From: an uncultured Bacteroidales bacterium
GTDB taxonomy: Bacteria; Bacteroidota; Bacteroidia; Bacteroidales; UBA932
Reading direction: 5' to 3'
DNA: 64,000 nt
NCBI GenBank assembly: GCA_905234795.1
Contig: CAJOIQ010000001.1
Coordinates: forward strand, 124,001-188,000
Below the pieces are notes generated by a model, which was not told the DNA's origin, did no database searches, and saw only the letters and a list, made by a program, of their open reading frames with translations. Below are positions 38,256 through 45,261 of the stretch, in pieces. Position numbers and translations under genes: made by a program. Numbering within the stretch: position 1 is the stretch's first letter; each line of letters begins with the position of its first letter.

Positions 38256-38828
38256 ATGGGAGCCCTGGCGCTGCTCATAACGGCCATCCTGGCAACGCTG
38301 GTGCTGTATTTCTGGGCCCGCAAGGCACAGCTGGAGAAACAGCTGCTGCAGGAGCGGGAGGAGAACGACCGCATCATGTCCATCGCCGAGGACCTCAAGG
38401 CCCGGCTCAGCGCCCTCAAAGACCGCCAGAAAGGGGCCGATATCGGCCTGGATATGCTGGACCGGCTCTTTGAACAATACTACGTCTACGAAGGCACGGA
38501 CAACCTTCAGCCCAAAGTGCTGAAGGAAGTCCGCAGCCTGGTGGACGGACTCCGCTCAGACACCCGGCTTCGCCAGAATTTGGAGAAGTCTCTCAACGAT
38601 TCCCGGGACCAGGTGATGAAGCGTTTTCGCGCTGCCTTCCCCACCTTGAAAGAGGAAGATTACCTCATCTATATGTTCACGGTGGCGGGCTTCTCTTCCA
38701 CCACCATTTCCACCCTTCTGGAGAAGGACAAACCCTACGTTTACAACCGGCTTTACCGCCTCAGAGAGCGCCTGAAAAGCTCCGAAAATCCGGACAAAGA
38801 TTTCCTATTGGCCCAATTGGAACGCTAA
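38256..38828 (+). CDS. Membrane-anchored coiled-coil protein with HTH-like C-terminus
   Basis: A 190-residue protein; I use the ATG at 38256, one base after the glyS stop. One N-terminal TM helix (ALALLITAILATLVLYFWA) is followed by a coiled coil (about 20-65, Gln/Glu/Arg-rich). The C-terminal part (FPTLKEEDYLIYMFTVAGFSSTTISTLLEKDKPYVYNRLYRLRERLKSS) resembles the LuxR/sigma-4-type helix-turn-helix at the end of Bacteroidota membrane regulators. DNA binding by a membrane-tethered protein is inference; no family name is certain. Confidence 0.75.
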   Translation: MGALALLITAILATLVLYFWARKAQLEKQLLQEREENDRIMSIAEDLKARLSALKDRQKGADIGLDMLDRLFEQYYVYEGTDNLQPKVLKEVRSLVDGLRSDTRLRQNLEKSLNDSRDQVMKRFRAAFPTLKEEDYLIYMFTVAGFSSTTISTLLEKDKPYVYNRLYRLRERLKSSENPDKDFLLAQLER

Positions 38829-38966
38829 GTTCCACGCGGTGGTAAATGACAAAAATTTGAGGGTTTTCGACATTTGCATTTCAGGGGTGAGAGAATTTGC
38901 GTTTTTGGCTCCCCTGTAATTTTCTGACAAACAAGTTGTTATAAAAACACTTTGCGAGATTCTTTT

Positions 38967-38998
38967 TTTGGGGTCTTGAAAAAGAGTTTTTACCTTTG
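38967..38998 (+). promoter_or_regulatory. tonB promoter (-33 and -7)
   Basis: TTTG at 38967-38970 and TACCTTTG at 38991-38998, spaced by 20 bases, fit the Bacteroidota consensus well. The ATG is 33 bases on. Confidence 0.7.
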
Positions 38999-39031
38999 TA
39001 TCAGGAAAAACAACCAAAATCAATAGCAATT

Positions 39032-39724
39032 ATGGAAATCAAGAAATCCGAAAAAGCCAGCCTTGAAAACAAACGGCTGCTCTTCACCGAGATTGGCTTG
39101 GTGGTTGCTCTCCTCATTGTCTACTTGGGCTTCAACTGGTCCTCCAAGGACGCCCAGGTAGCCGTGCTGGAAGACACCACTCAGGTGGTGGTCGAAGAAG
39201 AAATGATCGCCATCCAGAACGAGCTTCCCCCGCCCCCGCCCGAGGCCCCTTCCATCCCTGTCCTCAGTGATCAGATCGACATAGTGGACGACGACATCAA
39301 ACTGGACGACGACCTGTTCATCAACCTGGAAGACAACAACCAGGCTATCGAAATCCAGGACTACAAAGAGGCCGAGGTAGAAGAAGAGGAAGTGGAAGAA
39401 GAAGCCATTCCTTTCCAGCTGGTAGAACAGAAGCCTTCCTTCAATGGCGGAGACGCCAACGAATTCTCCAAGTGGGTGAACTCCCGCCTGGTTTATCCGG
39501 AAATTGCTAAGGAAAATGGCGTTCAGGGCCGTGTGACCCTCCAGTTCACCGTAGAGGCCGACGGCCGCGTGACCAACGTGCGCGTGCTGCGTGGCGTGGA
39601 CGAATCCCTGGATAAGGAAGCCGTTCGCGTGGTGTCCAGCTCTCCCAAGTGGAAACCGGGTAAGCAGCGTGACCGCGCCGTGAAGGTAACCTACACCTTC
39701 CCCGTGATCTTCCAGCTCCGCTAA
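39032..39724 (+). CDS. tonB: TonB-family energy transducer
   Basis: A 230-residue protein. A single TM (about 17-36, LLFTEIGLVVALLIVYLGF) anchors it in the inner membrane; a proline-rich and highly acidic periplasmic linker (ELPPPPPEAPSIPVL, then EEEEVEEEAIP) spans the periplasm; the C-terminal TonB domain (about 145-230, GVQGRVTLQFTVEADGRVTNVRVLRGVDESLDKEAVRVVSSSPKWKPG) contacts outer-membrane receptors. The ATG at 39032 follows the promoter; the upstream TTG at 38996 lies inside it. It could serve the SusC and DUF4249-linked receptors here. No exbBD is present. Confidence 0.94.
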   Translation: MEIKKSEKASLENKRLLFTEIGLVVALLIVYLGFNWSSKDAQVAVLEDTTQVVVEEEMIAIQNELPPPPPEAPSIPVLSDQIDIVDDDIKLDDDLFINLEDNNQAIEIQDYKEAEVEEEEVEEEAIPFQLVEQKPSFNGGDANEFSKWVNSRLVYPEIAKENGVQGRVTLQFTVEADGRVTNVRVLRGVDESLDKEAVRVVSSSPKWKPGKQRDRAVKVTYTFPVIFQLR

Positions 39725-39734
39725 AGCACCGCCT

Positions 39735-40739
39735 ATGGCAGAAACCTTTTCTGACCTTGGCAGAATTGAGGCGATAGACCAGCTCTATCGCCTTTCTGCA
39801 TATAATCCGGTCAGCGGCCTCAGCTATACATCGGCCAAGGGAGGGAAGATTGTCACGGCATCCCGCATGTTCCTGGAGGGCATCGACTTCAACCTGGTCT
39901 ATTTCCCTCTCAAGCATCTGGGCTACAAATGCGTGGTGGGAACGGTAGGGGAGTTGTACGCCACTCTGGCACACCCCAAACTGCTGAACGTGGTGCTGGG
40001 GATATCGGCCAAACTGGACTTCCCGCAAATCAAGGAACTGTGGCTGGGCATTACGGTGGCGGCCAAGGAACACGGTTTTGAGGCCGTGAACCTGGACCTG
40101 CAGCCGTCCAACAACGGCCTGTTCCTGTCCATGAGCGCAACGGGGGAGACCTCCCTGCTCACCGACAAACGCCGGATGGCCGCTAAATCCAAGGATCTGA
40201 TTTGCGTATCGGGCTCCCTGGGTGCGGCTTTTCTGGGTTTGCAGGTCATGGAACGTGGCGCAAAACAGTTCCAGGAAAGCGGGGAGCAACCCGACATGAC
40301 CCAGTACAGGATGCTGGTAGGCTCCTATCTGCGTCCGGAACTGGACGCCTCTGTGGTAGAGCGGCTGGAGGATGTGGTGATCTATCCTTCCTACGGTTAC
40401 TTTGTCACGCGCGGGCTCTCCGACGCCCTCAAGCGCCTGTCCCGGGACAGCGGTCTGGGCGCCAAGGTCTATGCCGACAAGATTCCCTTCGAGGGAAACA
40501 GCTTCCAGTTGGGCAAGGAACTGGATATGGATCCGGTATCGGCGGCCATGAACGGTGGAGACGACAACCGTCTGCTGTTTGTGGTCCCTATTTTGCATCT
40601 GGAAAAGTTCCGTCGGGAGTTCCAGACCTTTGATATTATCGGTCACCTGGCACAGCCGGAGGCCGGAACTGTCCTGGTTACCCCCGAGGGTGTGGAGTTT
40701 CCGGTAAAGGCGCAGGGATGGCCGGATAATGAAGAATAA
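39735..40739 (+). CDS. ThiL/AIR-synthase-like protein lacking catalytic motifs (probable pseudoenzyme)
   Basis: A 334-residue homologue of thiamine-monophosphate kinase, recognisable by FLEGIDFNLVYFPLKHLGYKCVVG, SKDLICVSGSLGAAFLGLQVMERG, AMNGGDDNRLLFVVPI and EFPVKAQGW. The residues that bind Mg-ATP in ThiL are gone: GDDAAV is replaced by YNPVSGLSYTSA, TTDLL.EG by TASRMFLEG, the Asp of the LSD motif by GTVGELYA, GGDT by NLDLQ, and DISDGL by FVTRGL. The reading frame is intact and codon use looks ordinary, so this reads as a retained pseudoenzyme, not a decayed gene. It lies 10 bases after tonB. Its role is unknown. Confidence 0.82.
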   Translation: MAETFSDLGRIEAIDQLYRLSAYNPVSGLSYTSAKGGKIVTASRMFLEGIDFNLVYFPLKHLGYKCVVGTVGELYATLAHPKLLNVVLGISAKLDFPQIKELWLGITVAAKEHGFEAVNLDLQPSNNGLFLSMSATGETSLLTDKRRMAAKSKDLICVSGSLGAAFLGLQVMERGAKQFQESGEQPDMTQYRMLVGSYLRPELDASVVERLEDVVIYPSYGYFVTRGLSDALKRLSRDSGLGAKVYADKIPFEGNSFQLGKELDMDPVSAAMNGGDDNRLLFVVPILHLEKFRREFQTFDIIGHLAQPEAGTVLVTPEGVEFPVKAQGWPDNEE

Positions 40740-40761
40740 TCAACTTTAAACACATAACACC

Positions 40762-41391
40762 ATGAAAAAAATTGTATCTATCATTGCCGTGGCAGCCGCT
40801 TTTACGCTGTCTGCTAACGCACAGAGCATCCTGGGTGGTCTCCTGGGTGGCGGTAATTCCACTCTCACCGACATCGTTTCCGGCCTGGCCGGCGTGGTTT
40901 ATTCCGCTCCCGTGAGCCTGAACGGCACCTATACCTACAACGGTATTGCCGTATCGGCCACCAGCTCCGAGGGTGGTGTCCTGGCCAACCTGGCCGGAAC
41001 CGCCGTCACTTCCGGCATCGAATCCAAGGCCGATGAATACCTGGCCAAAGTGGGTATCAAGCCCGGAATGATGAAATTCACCTTCAATGCCGACGACAAC
41101 ACCTTCACCCTGAACGTGGGTTCCATCTCCCTGCCCGGTAAGTACAAAGTGGGTGACGGCGAGAAGACCGTGACCCTTACCTTTGGAAGAACCATGGAGT
41201 TCCTCAGCATGACCGGCACCCTGGAGTCCAGCGGCACCGGCGCCAAAATGTTGTTCCCGGCCAACACCGCCGTGAAATTCCTGAAGAAACTGGCCTCCAC
41301 CATCGGCCAGTCTTCTTCCACGGTTGGCAGCATCGCCAAGCTGGCCGACGGCTACGACAACTACCGCGTAGGCTTCAAGATGAGCAAATAG
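40762..41391 (+). CDS. DUF4923-family secreted protein
   Basis: A 209-residue protein with a signal peptide (MKKIVSIIAVAAAFTLSANA|Q) and the Gly-rich start SILGGLLGGGNSTLTDIVSGLAG followed by a YSAPVSLNGTYTYNGIAVS beta domain, as in the Bacteroidales DUF4923 family. No function is established for that family. A terminator follows. Confidence 0.85.
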   Translation: MKKIVSIIAVAAAFTLSANAQSILGGLLGGGNSTLTDIVSGLAGVVYSAPVSLNGTYTYNGIAVSATSSEGGVLANLAGTAVTSGIESKADEYLAKVGIKPGMMKFTFNADDNTFTLNVGSISLPGKYKVGDGEKTVTLTFGRTMEFLSMTGTLESSGTGAKMLFPANTAVKFLKKLASTIGQSSSTVGSIAKLADGYDNYRVGFKMSK

Positions 41392-41408
41392 TTTTGGCTC
41401 TCAAAAAT

Positions 41409-41448
41409 GAACCGCGACCCTTGCCCGGGCCGCGGTTTTTTGTTATCT
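41409..41448 (+). terminator. Terminator before dnaE; left copy of a 40-bp inverted repeat
   Basis: AACCGCG (41410-41416) pairs with CGCGGTT (41431-41437) and runs into six T. The whole 40-base segment recurs in inverted orientation at 45205-45244, beyond dnaE, with three mismatches confined to the hairpin loop. Confidence 0.8.
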
Positions 41449-41451
41449 TTG
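41444..41451 (+). promoter_or_regulatory. dnaE -7 promoter element
   Basis: TATCTTTG, directly at the tail of the preceding terminator and six bases before the dnaE ATG. Confidence 0.6.
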
Positions 41452-41457
41452 TTACCT

Positions 41458-44400
41458 ATGAGTTTCGTACACCTGCACGTCCATACCCAGTACTCCATCC
41501 TGGATGGACAATCCTCCATAGAGAACCTCTTTAACCGGGCCGATGAGCTGGGAATGCCGGCGCTTGCCATCACAGATCACGGCAATATGTATGGCGTAAA
41601 GGAGTTCTTCAAGTATGCCAAGAAGTATCCCAACGTAAAGCCTATCATCGGCTGCGAGATTTACGTATCCAAGGGAGACCACAGGCTCAAGGAGAAGGGG
41701 TACTATCACCTCATTTTGCTGGCCAAGAACTTCCAGGGATACCTGAATCTGGTGAAGATTGTGTCCGAGGGCCATATCAACGGTATGTATTACCGGCCCC
41801 GGGTGAGTCACGAAGTCATAGAACAGTATCACGAGGGCCTTATCTGCTCCAGCGCATGTATTGCCGGCGAGGTGCCCCGCGCCATCATGAGCCGGGATGA
41901 AAAAGCTGTTGAGGACGCCATCCTGTGGCACAAAAAGGTGTTCGGGGAGGACTATTACCTGGAGGTGATGAAGCACAAGACGGAGGTTCCCGGCCTGGAC
42001 AACAAGTTGTACGAGGACCAGTGCTACTATACGGAGGAAATCTTCAAGCTGGGTCAGAAATATGGCGTAAAGGTCATTGCCACCAACGACGCCCACTTTG
42101 TGCGCAAGGAGGACGGCCCGGTGCACGACCGCCTCATCTGCATCACCACCAACGATTTTATCGATGACCCCAACCGTCTGCGCTATACCCAGCAGGAGTA
42201 CATCAAGACGGAGGAGGAGATGCTTTCCCTGTTCCCGGACCATCCGGAGGCCCTTGCCAACACCCTGGAAGTGGCCGACAAAGTGGAAAGCTACTCCATC
42301 GACCGGGATCCCGTGCTGCCCGTGTACGAGATTGACCCGGCGTTTATGGCCCAGATTGACAAATACCTGGAAAAATATAAGGATATCATCGATGCGGGCC
42401 GATGCGACAAGCACGGCACCTACCGCGGAGACGGCTTCTGCCATTCTGTGGCTTACCTGTGCCACTTGACCTATCAGGGCGCGCACCAGCGTTACGGAGA
42501 AACCCTTACCCAGGAGCAGGAGGAGCGCATTGATTTTGAGCTCAAGACCATCTGCCGAATGGGCTTCCCGGACTACTTCCTCATTGTCCAGGACTACATT
42601 GCGGCTTCCCGCGCCATGGGCTCCATGGTGGGCCCGGGACGTGGTTCGGCCGCAGGCTCCGTGGTGGCCTACTGCCTAAAAATTACCAATCTGGACCCTA
42701 TCAAGTACCAGTTGCTGTTTGAGCGTTTCCTCAATCCGGACCGTATCTCCATGCCGGATATAGACGTTGATTTTGAGGACCTTACCAAGGCACACGAATA
42801 CGTGGAACACAAATATGGAACATCCCACGTGTCCCGCGTCATCACTTTTGGCACCATGGCGGCCAAAAGCGCCATCAAGGACGTGGCGCGCATCAGTCAT
42901 GTTTCTATTGACGAGAGCAACCGCCTCACCAAGATGGTCCCGGACCGCCTGAGCGAGAAAAAGCAGAAGGAATATCCGTTCAATCCCAAGCTGGACGAAC
43001 TCAAACCCGGTTTCAAGAAGGTGGAACGGGAAGTGGACGGCGTCATGAAAACCTTCCAGGTGGGTATGGAGGATGTGGACGTCAAAATCACCCTCAAGAA
43101 TTGCTACAGGCTGGTGCCCGAGTTTATCGAGGAGCTGAAAAACGGCCCCGAAATCAACAAGGAAGTGCTCAAATACGCCGAAGCCCTGGAGGGATGCATC
43201 CGCCAGGTGGGCATGCACGCCTGCGCCACCATCATCGGCCGCGGGGACCTCACGGATTATCTGCCCATCTGCCTGTCCAAGGATAAGGAAACCGGAGAGG
43301 ACGTGCGCACATCCCAGTACGACGGCCATTATATAGAGGATGTGGGTATGCTCAAGATGGACTTCCTGGGCCTGATCACCCTCCAGATCATCCACAACTG
43401 CCTCAACCTCATCAAGGAACACCACGGGGAGGACATCGACATCGAGGCCATCCCCATCGACGACAAAGCTACCCTGGAACTTTACGGCCGCGGAGACACC
43501 ACCAGCGTGTTCCAGTTTGAATCCGAGGGAATGAAACAGTGGCTGCAGCGCCTGCGCCCGGAGCGCTTCGAGGACCTCATCGCCATGAACGCCCTGTATC
43601 GGCCCGGTCCCATGGATTATATCCCGGATTTCGTAGCCCGCAAGCAGGGAGAACAGGCCATAGAATACGACCTTCCGGAGATGGAAGAGTATCTGCAGGA
43701 CACGTACGGCGTAACCGTGTACCAGGAGCAGGTGATGCTGCTTTCCCAGAAGCTGGCCGGTTTTACCAAAGGCGAGGCCGACAAGTTGCGCAAGGCCATG
43801 GGCAAGAAGCAGATCGATATCCTGAACTCGCTCAAGGACAAGTTCATGACCGGCGGCGCAGCCAACGGCCACCCGGAAAAAGTGCTGGACAAGATCTGGA
43901 AAGACTGGGAAAAGTTCGCCCAATACGCCTTTAACAAGTCCCACGCCACCTGCTATGCCTGGGTGAGCTACCAGACCGGCTGGCTCAAGGCCCATTATCC
44001 GTCCGAATTCTTCGCTTCCTGCCTGGACTGCGCCAAGAGCATGGAAGAGATTGTGAAGATCATGGACGACTGCAAGGGCCACGGCATCAAGGTATTAAGT
44101 CCCGATGTGAACGAGAGTGCCGATCACTTCACCGTGAATAAAAACGGCGATGTCCGTTTTGCTTTGGGATCCATCAAGGGCTTCGGCGCCAATGTGGTGG
44201 ACGCCATCATGAAGGAACGGGAGGAAAACGGCCTGTTTACCGATATCTACGACTTTGTGGAGCGCATGTCCGGCGCCGTGAACCGCAAGAGCTTCGAAAA
44301 CCTGCTCAACGCCGGCGCCTTCGACAGCTTCGGCCACAAGCGCAGCATGTACTACCAGCTGGCCAAAGGGGCCGGGGAGCCGTTTATCGACCAGATTACC

Positions 44401-45210
44401 CGTTACGGAGACCTTTATAAGAACGATACCATGTCCGGTGCATCTTCCCTCTTTGGAGACATGGAGGAAATGAAACCGGAACGCCCTGTCCTGCCCGAAG
44501 ACGAGGGCTACATGGATGTAATGGAGATGCTCCAGCGGGAAAAGGAACTGGTGGGCATGTACCTGAGTTCCCATCCACTGGACCGCTACAGCTTCGAGAT
44601 GCACAACTTTGTGAACTGCAAGCTGGCCGAGCTGTCCAACTATGTCTCCGAATGCGAATCCAAGAAGCAGACGCCAAAGGTCTATATTGCCGGTATAGTG
44701 ACCGATTTCAAGCAATTGACCACCAAGACGGGGAAACCCTACTCCCGCACCATTTTGGAGGATTACAGCGGCTCTTATGAGCTGGCGCTCTTCGGCAAGG
44801 ACCACGAGGCCTTTATGCAGTACATGCAGCCCAAGGCCACGCTGTTCCTGGAAGGCGAAATAGGAGAGAAGTTCTTCCTGAAGCCGGAGGAAAAGGCCCA
44901 GGGAAAAACGGCCCCCTATGCCTTTAAACTCAAGAAAGTGACCCTGCTGGGCAATATTACCGACGACCTTCTCACCGGTTTCAGCATGGACGTCACCACC
45001 CCCATGCTCACCCAGCAGTTCCGGGAGGACCTGGTGAAGGTGGTCAAAAAGCACAAGGGCAACATTCCCCTCACCCTGTTCCTCTACGACCCCGGCACCA
45101 AGTACCGCATCCAGTTCTACTCCAAGAAGTTCCAGGTGGCAGTGACCTCGGAGTTCATCCAAGACCTCCACAAGATAGGGGTAGACAAATACGAAGTCAC
45201 ACGGAGATAA
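41458..45210 (+). CDS. dnaE: DNA polymerase III alpha subunit
   Basis: The replicative polymerase, 1250 residues. An N-terminal PHP domain (FVHLHVHTQYSILDGQ, ITDHGNMYGV, CSSACIAGEVPRAIM) precedes the C-family polymerase core (GPGRGSAAGSVVAYCLKITNLDP, PDIDVDFED with catalytic Asp residues, RFEDLIAMNALYRPGPMDYIP), then a tandem HhH region and an OB fold (KVYIAGIVTDFKQLTTKTGKPYSRTILEDYSG). The ATG at 41458 is chosen because it follows the promoter; the frame extends further 5' only through the terminator. Confidence 0.97.
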   Translation: MSFVHLHVHTQYSILDGQSSIENLFNRADELGMPALAITDHGNMYGVKEFFKYAKKYPNVKPIIGCEIYVSKGDHRLKEKGYYHLILLAKNFQGYLNLVKIVSEGHINGMYYRPRVSHEVIEQYHEGLICSSACIAGEVPRAIMSRDEKAVEDAILWHKKVFGEDYYLEVMKHKTEVPGLDNKLYEDQCYYTEEIFKLGQKYGVKVIATNDAHFVRKEDGPVHDRLICITTNDFIDDPNRLRYTQQEYIKTEEEMLSLFPDHPEALANTLEVADKVESYSIDRDPVLPVYEIDPAFMAQIDKYLEKYKDIIDAGRCDKHGTYRGDGFCHSVAYLCHLTYQGAHQRYGETLTQEQEERIDFELKTICRMGFPDYFLIVQDYIAASRAMGSMVGPGRGSAAGSVVAYCLKITNLDPIKYQLLFERFLNPDRISMPDIDVDFEDLTKAHEYVEHKYGTSHVSRVITFGTMAAKSAIKDVARISHVSIDESNRLTKMVPDRLSEKKQKEYPFNPKLDELKPGFKKVEREVDGVMKTFQVGMEDVDVKITLKNCYRLVPEFIEELKNGPEINKEVLKYAEALEGCIRQVGMHACATIIGRGDLTDYLPICLSKDKETGEDVRTSQYDGHYIEDVGMLKMDFLGLITLQIIHNCLNLIKEHHGEDIDIEAIPIDDKATLELYGRGDTTSVFQFESEGMKQWLQRLRPERFEDLIAMNALYRPGPMDYIPDFVARKQGEQAIEYDLPEMEEYLQDTYGVTVYQEQVMLLSQKLAGFTKGEADKLRKAMGKKQIDILNSLKDKFMTGGAANGHPEKVLDKIWKDWEKFAQYAFNKSHATCYAWVSYQTGWLKAHYPSEFFASCLDCAKSMEEIVKIMDDCKGHGIKVLSPDVNESADHFTVNKNGDVRFALGSIKGFGANVVDAIMKEREENGLFTDIYDFVERMSGAVNRKSFENLLNAGAFDSFGHKRSMYYQLAKGAGEPFIDQITRYGDLYKNDTMSGASSLFGDMEEMKPERPVLPEDEGYMDVMEMLQREKELVGMYLSSHPLDRYSFEMHNFVNCKLAELSNYVSECESKKQTPKVYIAGIVTDFKQLTTKTGKPYSRTILEDYSGSYELALFGKDHEAFMQYMQPKATLFLEGEIGEKFFLKPEEKAQGKTAPYAFKLKKVTLLGNITDDLLTGFSMDVTTPMLTQQFREDLVKVVKKHKGNIPLTLFLYDPGTKYRIQFYSKKFQVAVTSEFIQDLHKIGVDKYEVTRR

Positions 45211-45244
45211 CAAAAAACCGCGGCCCAATCAAGGGTCGCGGTTC
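45205..45244. terminator. Bidirectional terminator between dnaE and secDF; right copy of the 40-bp inverted repeat
   Basis: AACCGCGGCCC (45216-45226) pairs with GGGTCGCGGTT (45233-45243), one G-T pair. The minus strand runs into six T, serving secDF; the plus strand has CTTTATAA, serving dnaE. The repeat includes the dnaE stop codon. Confidence 0.8.
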
Positions 45245-45261
45245 TTTATAATTAAGGTAAA

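Noticed and set aside
38829..38845. GTTCCACGCGGTGG resembling a third parS site
   Set aside because: The right half does not complete the palindrome, so it is not a credible ParB site.
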